A DNA stretch of 64,000 nucleotides, from assembly GCA_009809945.1 (NCBI GenBank), contig WTPW01001159.1, positions 1 through 64,000 on the forward strand, in the 5' to 3' direction. Below are positions 9,605 to 20,799 of the stretch, piece after piece (position 1 is the stretch's first letter; every line of letters starts with the position of its first letter). Made by a program: the position numbers and the translations under genes. The stretch comes from Gigaspora margarita. Taxonomy: Eukaryota; Glomeromycota; Glomeromycetes; Diversisporales; Gigasporaceae. The notes under the pieces are model-generated. The model made no database searches and was not told the DNA's origin. It saw nothing but the letters and a program-made list of their open reading frames with translations.

Positions 9605-10195
9605 GTACAGTACATATATGCTGGCTCTACGAAAGTTCTGGCTGTATAATTTAATTGAATCAGCCAAAAATCATTCAGCCAATTTTTATCAGATAATAGC
9701 TAATCACAATTTTTAAACAATTTTTTTCTTATTTGTTATCACACCGTGGGGAAATAATAAATAAGAAAAAAAAAAAACAACATTTGCATTAAAAGTTGGG
9801 ATTAGTAAAATGTAGATTCCCGTTATGCAATCATAATGAGACAGGAAATAACTCATTTATTCGATTGTGCCATGAAATATATATATATATTTTTATCACT
9901 GCATGCGTAAACCTAAAATTTTTTTAAATTTTACTTTGCAGAAAATAGGTAATTAGACTCCTGATAAAATTATAATTAAATTTATTTAATCATATTATGT
10001 CTTAATAAACCCGTTTCTTAAAGAAAATTTTTGGTCTTCGCTTTGCATATCCATTTAGTGGTTCATTCTACTAATTAACTGTACATGATCACATGTTAAT
10101 CATTTTTGGCGTAAAAAAAGAAAAAAATAGTTTCTATGAATCACTTAATTTTTTTAAACTCATGCTTCCCAAGTGATAAAATTATGTTGGAAATT
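9605..10195. other. AT-rich DNA, nothing recognised
   Basis: Apart from short A-runs and an (AT)n stretch near 9880, no repeats or frames stand out. Confidence 0.4.
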
Positions 10196-10197
10196 TA

Positions 10198-10256
10198 CTC
10201 TCTCTCAGCTCTCTCAGCTCACTCAGCTCACTTAGCTCACCCTGCTCACTCACTTC
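10198..10256. repeat. CTCAGCTCAC minisatellite
   Basis: About six 9-10 bp units of the form CTCAGCTCAC, CTCAGCTCTC and CTTAGCTCAC stand in tandem. Confidence 0.65.
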
Positions 10257-10438
10257 TTACGCTCATTAGTGAGAAATCTTTACAAAACGTTTTATTTCCT
10301 GTGTAATGAAGCCATACCAAATTAAGAAATAAAATAACCTAAAAAATCCTTCAAGCGCATCTATAAAAATATAGGATCTTCATACCAAACTATATTAATC
10401 ACAATATGGTGAGACAAAATTAGAGCCACCTTTTTGAA

Positions 10439-11127
10439 CATTGTATCTTGATTCCCCGAAAGCTAGTTACCTGCCAGCTCATTTTACCGACCCCATATCC
10501 CTGACAGAATGTTTTACCTACAGCATTTTTAGTTGACAGAATCTTTCCTTAACATACCATGTTTTCGACCTCCCCGTTCCTTGACAGGACATATTTTCGA
10601 AAAGTCATTTTACTGACATGACGTATTTCAGAAAGAATATTTTTCTGACATGACATGTTTTCGACATCTTTTTCTGACAAGATCTTTCCCTGATTAGAAT
10701 TTCATTAAAATAGGTAGAGTGATATATTCGTGTTCATCACATCACATGATTAAGCACTCAGCCTAAATTAGAGTTAGGGTTAGGGTTAGATTAGGGTTAG
10801 ATGATTGTATAATTTAGGCTGAGTTGATAGTGCTAGTAGACAAATGACGTAGTTGCGTGATGTGATGATCACTGGGTTTATCATTCTTGTCAAAAAAGTG
10901 CATTCAGTAAAACTTAGTGTCGGGGAAAAGTCAAATTAGAAATTTGTTATATCAGATTATGTCTTGTCGAAATATGAGATTTCTAGGAAAGGGAATGTCG
11001 AAAACATAGTATGTCGAGGAAAGATTCTGTCAACAAAAAATGCTGTAGATGAAACATTCTGTCGGGGATATGGGGTCAGTAAAATGAGCTGGCGGGTAAC
11101 TAACTTTCAGGGAATCATACCAGAATC
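10439..11127 (+). mobile_element. Foldback element with telomere-like core, copy 1
   Basis: One end reads CATTGTATCTTGATTCCCC and the other GGGAATCATACCAGAATC. The left half (CCAGCTCATTTTACCGACCC, then many GACA words) is mirrored by the right half, so the whole 689 bp can fold on itself. The centre is GGGTTAGGGTTAGATTAGGG flanked by CTCAGCCTAAATT and AATTTAGGCTGAG. Flanks TTTTTGAA and CTTGTGAA agree at 6 of 8 positions, compatible with an old 8 bp duplication. There is no coding sequence. Confidence 0.75.
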
Positions 11128-11308
11128 CTTGTGAAAGGGTTAACGAGATGCTGCTGTGCTACATGATCATTATAGATAGTAAACATCCAATAAGGAAATA
11201 ATGATCTACAGTCATGTCTATAGCCATTTTACCTTTAGCCAATTATTGTAGATCTTAATTTAATAACGTTAACAGTAGTAAAGATAATAATAACGATAAT
11301 ATTGTAAA

Positions 11309-11850
11309 GATTCCATGTTATATTTTTAAGAAGTATAAGAAGTGGGAATTCAAAGCTCAAAGCGATAATATAATTTTACTTATCAAGGTTTTATATATAA
11401 CGCGACTTTGAAGACAAAAAAAAAAAGAAGTTTTATAAAGCGATACAAGTTAAGTTCAACGTTAAATTTTAATTTTTTTATAAAAAATTTCATATTGTAC
11501 TGATTCCGCGTTGAATGTTTAAGAGGTAAAGAAATTGGAATTAGAAGCTCAAGATGATGGTATAATGATATAATTTATACTTGTCAAGGTTTTATATAAC
11601 GCGACTTTGAAGAAAGCGATACAAGCTAAGTTCAATGAAAAATTTAATTTTTTTTTGTTTATAATAAATTACATATTGTAATAATTCCATGTTGAATTTT
11701 TAGGAAGTAAAGAAATTGGGAATTAGAAGCTCAAGACTATGGTATAATTTATATTTGTCAAGGTTTTAACGCGACTTTGAAGGCAAAAAAAATGAAGTTT
11801 GATAAATTGATACAAGCTAAGCTCAAAGCTAACATTAAAAAAAATTTTTT
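11309..11850. repeat. Tandem repeat of about 170-200 bp, three copies
   Basis: The words TCAAGGTTTTATATAACGCG, ACTTTGAAG, CGATACAAG and AAGAAATTGG-AATTAGAAGC recur in the same order three times. CGCGACTTTGAA occurs near 11401, 11600 and 11770. No coding role is visible. Confidence 0.7.
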
Positions 11851-11930
11851 AAATTACTAAATTCAGTATTTTTTTTAAAAAATAAAGTCTTTACAATAGA
11901 TTATATCATTTTACTGAGGCTTGTAAATAT

Positions 11931-11933
<3 letters not shown>

Positions 11934-11966
<33 letters not shown>
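11934..11966. repeat. T33 homopolymer
   Basis: An uninterrupted run of 33 T. It could be the poly-A tail of a minus-strand retroelement copy, but no element body was recognised next to it. Confidence 0.6.
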
Positions 11967-11972
<6 letters not shown>

Positions 11973-12239
11973 AACTTTAATTTTATTTTTTTCAATAATC
12001 AGTTTATTAAAGAATAAGTTTCTTACTAGAAATTATTCTAAATAACGTGTATTGTGTGTATAATCCCTCATGTTTGAGGTAAGGTTTTTCTATTCTTATA
12101 CTTTTCTTTGTCCTGAATCATTTTATTAATTTGACAAAATTCTTTTTTATACCTCTTGCCATTGAATATTTTTGGCTTCTTTTTGTTCCTCAAGAAGCGT
12201 CGATGTCTTTTTTGTTAAGGTTATCAGCCCATCAAATTT

Positions 12240-13385
12240 CATTACTATATTCATTTTCATCAATAGCTTTCTCAGTATTGTTATAATCAATATCTTCCTA
12301 TTATTGTGATAATCAATATCTTCCTATACAAAACAAGTAATTCTGATTTTAATTCAGAATCCTGATCACACTCACTTATAAATGGAGGTTGGTGATTTCT
12401 TCTTACCTGGTCAAAAAATTCATTAGTTACTGACCCTTTTTGTTTGACCAAATGTTTGCAGATGCAGAACTGACTAATTAAATAATATGGGCCCATTGGT
12501 CTATATTGGTTATATACATTTCATTTATAGTGCGTGTTGACAGAGTTTTCCATTCAGATTTTAACTGTTTTATCCACCCAGTTTTTCTCTGCCAGTTCTG
12601 ATTTGCAGTAATCTTCAAAACTGGTAAAGGATTATTTTTTTGTTAAAATATATACTACCAAATCAAGATGTGGTCGGAAGAATTTATAGAGAAAGTATCT
12701 TTTTATGACTTTCCAATGTCCTTCCACGAACATAGTAGTTTTAGGTATTGATATTTTATTTTCACATACATGTCTAGCCCATAATGGCCATCGCTGTTCG
12801 TTATACCATTTGCTCCATAGATAACTCTATAGCAAGATTAGCGAATTAGTTTTACAAAATTATATACCTCCTGAACAGCTTCTTCATAGATTGCTATATA
12901 GGTAATGAATTGATCTTTGCATGAGGGGATTAATGGGTGTTGGAGAAGGTGTTTTCCCATCATCGTCCAGATTGCTTCACAGTGTTCTTTGGGACAGAAT
13001 GTAGGAGATTGGATAACACCATCAAATGGAAACCAGGAACCAAGTTCAGATAATGGATTAAATGAAGGATTTCAGGTATTTTATTACTTGCTAATCTTGT
13101 TATTACCGCCCTCATTTGCACAATTGAATTTTAATACCATACCAAATAAAGCGCGCAGCATTAATTTGGGTAAAATTTTTATCTGTAAGTAAAATTCTGG
13201 CCGAATCCCTTTATCATACAATTTTTTAAAAAATGCCTGAATAGCAGCCGTATGTATTCTCTCACCACAATTCCATTATTCTCCAAAAATAAATATGCTA
13301 GTGTGAATCCTGTACCATTAACTTCGGTCTGGAAGCAATAAAGCTCTATTTTAAATTTATTGGTATTATTTAAATTATTATTGCA
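12240..13385 (-). pseudogene. MULE transposase relic, catalytic and C-terminal part
   Basis: Minus-strand segments in shifting frames read NTNKFKIELYCFQTEVNGTG, FTLAYLFLENNG, EFYLQIKILPKLMLRALFG (decayed from a TDKD-type motif), FCPKEHCEAIWTMMGKHL, WSKWYNEQRWPLWAR, TTMFVEGHWKVIKR and SQFCICKHLVKQKGS. This order matches Mutator-like transposases: DDE core with the Glu in the VEGHWKV segment, then a SWIM finger (CxC...CxH). Here the first CxC is lost and only CICKH remains. Several stops and shifts make it non-functional. The 5' parts lie at 14611-14634, 15343-15880 and 16030-16420. Confidence 0.75.
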
Positions 13386-13567
13386 ACAAAATTATAATTG
13401 CAATGTTGGTTTAGTTTACTAGTATTGAATTAAGTATAATTAGCAACAGATCTCTAAAACTAGATTTTAGATTATTTTATTATAGTTTAGGTTCTTGGAT
13501 AAATAGATTTTGAAATTTTATTTTTGCCAGTAAATATAGCATAAGTAAAACAACACTCATATAAGTA

Positions 13568-13913
13568 TTATTCTACTTTATTTATAGAACTTTGACATAA
13601 TGATTTTTTGAACATATTATATTAGGGTAGGTTATTCCGAAATGTCCATAAATATTATTTTTAATTAATGTATTCGAATATTTATAGACATTCTTCTGAA
13701 TTTATATAGTACAAATGTAGGTATGTAATATATAATCGTATTATTCTACTTTATTTATAGAACTTTGACGTAAATGATTTTTTGAACATATTATATTAGG
13801 GTAAGTTATTCCGAAACGTCCATAAATATTATTTTCAATTAATGTATTCAAATATTTATGGACATTCTTCTAAATTTATATAGCACAAATGTAGGTATGT
13901 AATAGATTTACTT
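13568..13913. repeat. 173 bp tandem duplication with an internal hairpin
   Basis: TTATTCTACTTTATTTATAG begins at 13568 and again at 13741, and the units match almost base for base. Each unit contains TCCATAAATATT...AATATTTATRGACATTC, a short inverted repeat. The pair sits between the two parts of the MULE transposase relic. Confidence 0.75.
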
Positions 13914-13915
13914 AC

Positions 13916-14602
13916 GATTCTGGTATGATTCTCCAAAAGTTAGTTACCCGCCAGCTCATTTTACTGACCCTATATCCCTGACAGAATGTTTCACCTATAG
14001 CATTTTTTGTTGACAGAATCTTTCCTCGACATACTATGATTTTGACATCCCCTTTCCTAGAAATCTCATATTTTCGACAAGACATTTATCTGACATGACA
14101 TATTTCTAATTTGACTTTTCCCTGACACTAAGTTTTATTGAATGCACTTTTTTCAACAAGAACGATAAACCTAGTGATCATCACATCACGCAACTACGTC
14201 ATTTGTTTACTAGCACTATCAACTCAGCCTAAATTATACTATCACCTAACCCTAACCCTAACCCTAATCCTAATTTAGGCTGAGTGCTTAATCATGTGAT
14301 GTGATGAACACAAATATATCACTCTACCTATTTAAACGAAATTCTAATCGGGGAAAGATCTTGTCAGAAAAAGATGTCAAAAACATGTCATGTCAGAAAA
14401 ATGTTCTTTCTGAAATATGTCATATCAGTAAAATGTCTTTTCTAAAATATGTCCTGTCAAGGAACGGGGAGGTCAAAAACATGGTATGTCGAGGAAAGAT
14501 TCTGTCAACAAAAAATGCTATAGGTGAAACATTTTGTCGGAGATATGGGGTCGGTAAAATGAGCTGGCGGGTAACTAGCTTTCGGGGAATCAAGATACAA
14601 TA
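13916..14602 (-). mobile_element. Foldback element with telomere-like core, copy 2
   Basis: It is the reverse-complement orientation of copy 1, starting GATTCTGGTATGATTC and ending GGGGAATCAAGATACAATA. Perfect 8 bp duplications TTACTTAC lie at 13908-13915 and 14603-14610. The core is CCTAACCCTAACCCTAACCC between CTCAGCCTAAATT and AATTTAGGCTGAG. Arms are loaded with TGACATGACAT, TTGACAGAATC and TCGACAT words. A 143-codon plus-strand frame is built from these repeats and is not a gene. The 8 bp duplication fits a hAT-like mobiliser. Confidence 0.85.
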
Positions 14603-14610
14603 TTACTTAC

Positions 14611-14634
14611 AGGTTGCGTCAATATACATTTATA
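14611..14634 (-). pseudogene. MULE transposase fragment with IDAT between two insertions
   Basis: The 24 bp between foldback copies 2 and 3 read on the minus strand into ATTGACGCAACCT, encoding Ile-Asp-Ala-Thr. In MULE transposases the first catalytic Asp lies in a (V/I)DATY context followed by NTN...LKFELYAF, and such a sequence does continue at 13385. The next bases GTAAGT look like an intron donor and overlap the duplication of copy 2. Confidence 0.5.
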
Positions 14635-15334
14635 GATTCTGGTATGATTCCCCGAAAGTTAGTTACCTGCCAGCTCATTTTACCGACCCCATTTCCCTGA
14701 CAGAATATTTCACCTACAGCACTTTTTGCTGACAGAATCTTTCCTCGACATACCATGTTTTCAACATCCCCTTTCCTAGAAATCTCATATTTTCGACAAG
14801 ACATTTATCTGACATGACATAGTTCTAATTTGACTTTTTTCTGATACTAGGTTTTTTTGAATGCACTTTTTCTGACAAGAACGATAAATCCAGTGATCAC
14901 CACATCACGTAAAATCATGCAACTACGTCATTTGTTTACTAGCACTATCAACTTGGCCTAAATTATACTATCATCTAACCCTAATCTAACCCTAACTCTA
15001 ACTCTAATTTAGGCTGAGTGCTTAATCATGTGATGTGATGAACATGAATATATCACTCTATCTATTTAAATGAAATTCTATTCAGTTAAAGATCTTGTCT
15101 GAAAAAGATGTCGGAAACATGTCATGTCAGAAAAATTTCTTTCTGAAATACATCATGTCAGTAAAATTTCTTTTCGAAAATATGTCCTGTCAAGGAAAGG
15201 GAAGGTCGAAAACATAGTATGTCAAGGAAAGATTCTGTCAACAAAAATGCTGTAGGTGAAACATTCTGTCGGGGATATGGGGTCAGTAAAATGAGCTGGT
15301 GGGTAACTAACTTTCGGGAAATCAAGCAACAACC
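14635..15334 (-). mobile_element. Foldback element with telomere-like core, copy 3
   Basis: It starts GATTCTGGTATGATTCCCC and ends GGGAAATCAAGCAACAACC; the orientation is that of copy 2. Flanks CATTTATA (14627-14634) and CATTCATG (15335-15342) agree at 6 of 8 positions. The telomere-like core near 14980 is CTAACCCTAATCTAACCC. It interrupts the MULE transposase frame just upstream of the IDAT segment. Confidence 0.75.
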
Positions 15335-15342
15335 CATTCATG

Positions 15343-15880
15343 AATAATAATATTTTTTGTAATAGGTAATCGGTAATTTCCGTCACAATAGCTAATGCAC
15401 GAACGGGATAAGTTTCTTCTAATATTATTGTATAATTATTTTCTTTGAGCCACTGTATTGCCGAATTAAATGCATCGTCCTGACGTCTATATCTATTTTG
15501 GCCTAACTCTGACCACCCTGCATCTACCGGATTAATAGGTTCATGTCATTATCGATAAGCCGGGCATATATTTCCCTCAGTAGTAGGTCTATATGCTTCT
15601 CAATGAATTCTTTAATGCTTTGAGGTATAGTTACGTCATTTGGCTGTGCATATATTAACTTATGTTTAAAGTTAATTTTACTTTATTAGCTTCTCTTTCA
15701 ATTGCGATTTTGAGGATACTATTACAATTGAATCGTACCATTGATGCCGTATCGCGATGCTTTGAAGAGTCTTCATGCTTTCTTGGGTTTGCAGATAAAT
15801 TATTGGATTGTGAGCAAAAATACCAATATGTTGTTGCACATCTTCCCTCATACTGATGGTGATAACTGTTTTAAATTTTT
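15343..15880 (-). pseudogene. MULE transposase relic, N-terminal part
   Basis: Minus-strand segments read QPNDVTIPQSIKEFIEKHID, LLLREIYARLIDNDMN, INPVDAGWSELGQNRYRRQD, DAFNSAIQWLKENNYTIILE and PVRALAIVTEITDYLLQ. These fit the region before the catalytic core of MULE-type transposases that I recall from arbuscular mycorrhizal fungi. At least one frame change is needed between RLIDNDMN and INPVDAGW. The piece ends at foldback copy 3. Confidence 0.65.
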
Positions 15881-16029
15881 TTTTTTAAATTAGAAAAAAG
15901 TTGAATGGTATGTTAAAAAAATATGTTAAGATTAGATTCAAATTTATATTTAATCAAATTCAAATTTATGCTCGAATTTGAATATGCACTTTGGTATGTA
16001 CAAATTTGAATCCAATTTCTGGTAAGTTG

Positions 16030-16420
16030 TATAATTCAATTATTACATCCACGCAAATTCATCAACGTCTTCAACTAATTCAACTAATTCCTCTGCCACT
16101 TCTTTTCCTGGCTTATCAAGCATTGACGTGTCCATTTCACATTAAAATGAATTGGAGACGCAGTTCCCGAATGCACATTTAATAAGTGCATGATATGGTC
16201 ACGAAGGTCACTAAGGTCAATTATTTCAAGGACATCCGAATTGTCTTGATCATTATCAATATTGATTCTTAACTCCCTTTTATTGCTTGGATGCTCAGCC
16301 GGTATATTGCGACATTTATTGCATATACGAAATTATTTTGGTTTACTCTTTGTTCCAACTTCCATAAATTCACCAAGAGGCAAATTTTTACCACATCCGG
16401 TCAAGATTCCATTTTAAAAT
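16030..16420 (-). pseudogene. Zinc-finger-like 5' part, probably of the same MULE gene
   Basis: On the minus strand GCGKNLPLGEFMEVGTKSKP is followed by a TAA, then FRICNKCRNIPAEHPSNKRE, an acidic stretch (DNDQDNSDVLEIIDLSDL) and HFNVKWTRQCLISQEKKWQ. Paired cysteines (CGK and CNKC) suggest a zinc ribbon. A frame change leads to EELVELVEDVDEF. The link to the relic at 15343-15880 rests on strand, order and spacing. Confidence 0.45.
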
Positions 16421-16621
16421 AATAAACTTAGCAATTTCAATGGTTTATTTACTAAAGTAATTTTATTAAAATTCTTTTAACAGTTTACAATTTTTTTAAT
16501 ATGTTTAAAGAAAATTTATTTCTTAGAAGCATTTTTCATAAAATTTTTTGAGGTTTCTATATTAATATTTTTTATATAATTATTTAATTTTTGTAATATA
16601 AATGGCTATGATTAATTGCAA

Positions 16622-16740
16622 ACACTTCAAGGCAAATACATCCGCAAGGCTAATATATCCGCAAGGCTAATACATCCACAGGGCTAATACATTTGCAAGG
16701 CTAATAAATCCACAAGGCAAATACATCTGCAGGCAAATTC
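16622..16740. repeat. 17 bp minisatellite CAAGGCTAATACATCCG
   Basis: About six units of 17 bp with a few substitutions (CAAGGCAAATACATCCG, CAGGGCTAATACATTTG) stand in tandem. Confidence 0.8.
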
Positions 16741-16989
16741 GATAAGCCGAAGGTCATTAAAGGTATAAATATTTGGATTAAGTTTATAATTCAATTTGTG
16801 CTAAGCCAAATATTATAGTAGTTAACTAGTACATGAACATGTGGTGGCTGCGCCGCCAAATTTATGGCATATAACACAGTCGAAATTATTTACAGTTGAC
16901 TTAAATTTATTAAATTGACTAAGCTGATGTTTAAAAATCATATTAGCAGTTATACCAAATTGACTATTCATAGTGTAAAACATAAGTAT

Positions 16990-17153
16990 AATGGACTTGT
17001 CTTAAGCTAATCTTACATTTTTATGTTTTGGCCTCGCTTCGCTCAGCAGTTTTAAGCTAGCTTACATTTAATGTTTTGGCCTCGCTTCGCTCGGCAGTTT
17101 AAGCTAGGCTCACATTTTTATGTTTTGGTTTCGCTTAGCTCGGTGGATTTAAA
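16990..17153. repeat. Tandem repeat of about 55 bp with TTTTGGCCTCGCTTCGCTC
   Basis: Three units share AAGCTA..CTTACATTT, ATGTTTTGGCCTCGCTTCGC and CGGCAGTTT, with the third unit most diverged. The units are much richer in GC than their surroundings. Confidence 0.7.
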
Positions 17154-17279
17154 CACTACATTAGTTTTGTCCATGCCTCTGACGCTGGAATTTTTTATTG
17201 GCATGATTTTTATCAAGAATTAGGGCAAACAAATTTTTTTTTTTGGAATTATTTACTATTTCAATGACCACTGTATGTG

Positions 17280-17870
17280 GTTTGAAGTTGTGTAAGTTTG
17301 CAATATAATTTTCATGATTTCTACTGAGTTACGTAAGAAAATTCTGTAACACTTAACTGCTATTCTGGCAGCCACAGTGTGGTTGAGTTAGTTTGCATTA
17401 GAATTGCCTTGATTTTTATGGGGATAAATTTGAATTAGTTTGCATTGAAGTTATTAATTCTTTCGTAAAGAATTCTGTTGCAAAGCCTACTCGCTATTTT
17501 GATGACTATGGTACACGATTAAGGTTGAATTAATTTGCAGTGAAATTATTGTATTAAAATTATTGTAATTTCTGCCATGAGTTACTGTACAAAAACATAT
17601 ACTATTTCAGCTACCACGGTATCAGTTAAAGGTGGTTTGCATTGGAATTGTCTTTTATTTTCTATGTGGTTGAGTGAGTTGCATTGGAATTATATCATGA
17701 GTTACTGTAAAACTATTCTGGTAACGAGAGTTGGAATTATCGTGAATAACTATAAAAATTCTGCTGTAAACCTATTCGACGCATAATACGTAGTTAAGAT
17801 TGAGTTTGCATTAATCTGTATTATGAATTACTGTAAGGTTGAGTTAGTTTGTGTTGAAATTATTATGGTT
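17280..17870. repeat. Degenerate repeats around GTTGAGTTAGTTTGCATT
   Basis: The words GTTGAGTTAGTTTGCATT, GGAATTATTGTGATTTC, GAGTTACTGTAA and AAATTCTG recur every 80-130 bp with heavy divergence. Similar words appear at 21330-21450 and, in the other orientation, at 59510-59960 and 60480-60620. Confidence 0.5.
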
Positions 17871-17884
17871 TCTATCGTGAGATT

Positions 17885-17996
17885 GGGCTTTTTTTGAAAG
17901 TTAATTCGCCACACCCCAAAAATACTAGTCACATAATAATTTATCCTGTGACTAGCATTTTGGGGTGTGGTCCGAATTAACTTTTTAAAAAAGCCC
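17885..17996. mobile_element. 112 bp hairpin MITE, GGGCTTTTTT ends
   Basis: GGGCTTTTTTTGAAAGTTAA, CACACCCCAAAA and TACTAGTCAC are mirrored by GTGACTAGCA, TTTTGGGGTGTG and TTAACTTTTTAAAAAAGCCC around a 15 bp loop. GATT stands on both sides (17881-17884 and 17997-18000). The arms are nearly perfect, so the transcript would form a long stem. Confidence 0.75.
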
Positions 17997-18000
17997 GATT

Positions 18001-20140
18001 AAGCCCGTAAACCTGCCTGTTACATACCCTACGTGAGATACCAGTTACAATCCTTACTATTTTGGCGATACACAGCATGCGACTTAATACGACATTAGTT
18101 ATGCATAATTACGGTTAATGATGATCATAATCCTTATAAAGTTAGCTGATTTAACCGATCGAAGCTCATTTCACTAAAAAGTTTTTTTTTATTATAAATT
18201 ACACTAACTTTAACTAATTCTAACTTGACCCTAACGATAATGACTGGAATTACTTTGTCTGCGAAATAAACTTTGGTGAAATAGACTCGGTGAAATGAAC
18301 TTGTAGAGGTTTAAATTTCCGGCTTAAACTCTTCCGCTATGAAATGATTGTAGGTGAGTTGATCGATTCCTTATGATGGATAAGAAATAAACAGGTGAAA
18401 AACAGGAATTAATAGTAATGACATAGAATTCGACAATTATAGTTGTTAGAGTAAATAAACTATCACAACGCAAATCATATGTTATCATACTTACGTATCA
18501 GTGATAGTTTACATAAATAAATCCAATTCACATATACCGATATTAGCTAACCTGTCTATAAATAGTAAAGTTTTTAGCGATCTTGAGTAAATTGGTTAAT
18601 TTTCAACTCGGGATCTTCCTGTGGAAACCGGTTTACGCGTATGATGATAATCAAATGATCATTAATGAACAAATTCATTCAAATCCTTCGTTACGGCTTC
18701 TCGCTATTTCTTTGAAGATCAGTGATTATCAATTCATCAAGCCAGTAAAAAATCCGATGAAAAAAAAACAAAAAAAAAGAGAATAACACTCAATGCTATA
18801 AATAAATATAGGATGAAATGTCCATAAAAGCAACAAAAATACATGTTTCGATACGCTCTGATCCTTTTTAACGATTCGAAAGTTTTTTTTTTTTCGCTAC
18901 ATGTAACATGTATATATAACATGAAACATGTAGCACGTAACATGTAACATGTATATAAAAACGGTAAAAGCAAATTTCCTTTTTTGAATACTGCGAGGAA
19001 ATTATTTCGATGATCAAATGCACATGCATAGCACAAATTACTGTAAGGAGACCGTTTATAGTAAAGGCTACTTGCACCACATGACAAACTCATTTCACAG
19101 CATAACCATTTTTGGTAAACTTTAAATAACACCGGTTCATGTAAAGATTTACTTGCCAGTACATTTTGCAATTTTTTGATTTATTTATTAGTATTGTTAT
19201 AAATTTTTCATGAACAAGGTTATATACAGTACTTGAATTCAATTTTTCAAGTTAAATTGACAGTCTTCTAATTGGTTGTTATTCTATTTTTAGAACATTT
19301 TATATCTTCGATGAATTGATTTTTTCAAATTTAAAAAATTTCAATATTTTATTAAGTGAATTTATAATAAAACTTGATACTTGCTTGAATCAAAAATCGT
19401 AAAATTGATCAGAAAATGATCGAACGCCGGGTTTTTTATTTCATTCTTCAAATTAATTATTAAATTGTCTATCCCCGAAATGATTCACATTGGTTGAATA
19501 TAGTAATAAAACGAATATCAATAGTGCATATTTGGATATTCATTAAGATTTTTTAAATGATAAATAAATTAGTTCATGTGAACTTAATTTTTTTTTTCAT
19601 TATCTGTTTCTTTTTTTTTAACAACTTAATCCGATATTACCATCATTTAACCGGATGTATTCAAAACGTATATTAGTGTAGTATAGATAACCAAATGGGG
19701 CGTAAAATACACTTATTCGGTACCATACGATTCTGGTCATTCAAACTATACTGATCTGTTGTAATCTCAAAAATCATCTGTTTCATTGTAATAAAAATCT
19801 AAAATTAATCATTTTATGTGCTTGTTAAGTTTTGTGAAGTTAGCTTGCTTTATAGTAAACTGACAATTTAATAGGAAAAGGTTTGTGATCAATTAAATTG
19901 CTGCATTTTCATATAGAGCGATGAAATTTACAATGAAATAGCAGTTGTTTTGAAAAAATTTAAAGTCCTAAACATCCGGAAGTCGTTATAACGAGGCTTG
20001 TTAAAAGATGGACAACTGCATTTTTATATTCTATTAGTCAGTTAATTTCACCAAGAATTTCGTCAATCGTCAACTTCGTCAGATGAAACCATTGACGAAA
20101 CCATTTCGTCACTTCAAAAATAGTTATTATTATCATATAG
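18001..20140. other. Mostly unique AT-rich DNA
   Basis: No gene is supported. A cluster of ACATGTAAC words lies at 18898-18960, and TTTCGTCAATCGTC words at 20055-20115 recur near 21740 and 59340-59470. Frames of 140 codons on the minus strand near 18737-19171 have no recognisable composition or motif. Confidence 0.4.
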
Positions 20141-20145
20141 CAGGG

Positions 20146-20797
20146 GTGATAAATGACCTGGTCATTTACTCGAAATTTAAATGACCAAGTCATTTGGATA
20201 AATAACCAGGTTATTTGGATAAATATTAGGTCATTTGGTCATTTGCATATAAAGCAATTTTATTGGTCAAATAACTAATAGAGAAGTCATCAAATTCTGT
20301 GATTTCATTAGTCTATGATTGTAGCTACATATATATGTCAAAATTTGCTAAATTAATTAACATTAATAAAGGTATTAAGAAGAAAAATTGCATATATTTT
20401 GAAATTAATATAATTTTGATAACTTTTTATTGAATTATTTATATGTTTTAAGTTTATGCAAAAAATTTTTAAATTTTTGTACAACCACAAAACAAAAATT
20501 ACTTAATAAGAATTTATCCAAATTTTCGAAATATATGAAATTTGATCTTCTGAACACCTTTATTTAAGATATATATATCGTTAACTTAGTAAACTTTTGA
20601 CTTTTATATGTACATAGCTACGATTATCGATCATATTTTTTTTGTCTAAAAAATTAATTTTGATTAGTTGAAAGACATTAGATTATCAATAAACATATGT
20701 TAAATGACCTTCTAAATGTCATTGGGTTTTGAAACGACCAATGAATGGTCACTAGTAATTTGGGTTATTTGGGTCATTTCAAGTCATTTACTTTTCC
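20146..20797. mobile_element. Probable hAT-like element with AAATGACC subterminal repeats
   Basis: The left end CAGGGGTGATAAATGACC and the complement of the right end (CAGGAAAAGTAAATGAC) form imperfect inverted repeats. AAATGACC and GGTCATTT words cluster in the first 120 and last 110 bp. The 650 bp have no transposase. A duplication was not clear, so the boundaries are approximate. Confidence 0.5.
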
Positions 20798-20799
20798 TG

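Noticed and set aside
10770..10802. Telomere-like GGGTTAGGGTTAG as a chromosome end or fusion point
   Set aside because: The tract is short, internal to a defined mobile element, and repeated in three copies of that element.
10439..14602. Foldback copies 1 and 2 as terminal repeats of one 4.2 kb MULE element
   Set aside because: They are inverted and flank the transposase relic, but each copy has its own palindromic structure. Copy 2 has its own perfect duplication and the outer flanks do not match.
14301..14732. 143-codon plus-strand frame with repeated MSCQK/KMSF words
   Set aside because: It is the translation of the GACA-type repeats in the foldback element arms and crosses an element boundary.
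18737..19171. 144-codon minus-strand frame
   Set aside because: Composition looks like translated AT-rich DNA with ACATGTAAC repeats; no motif or homologous impression.
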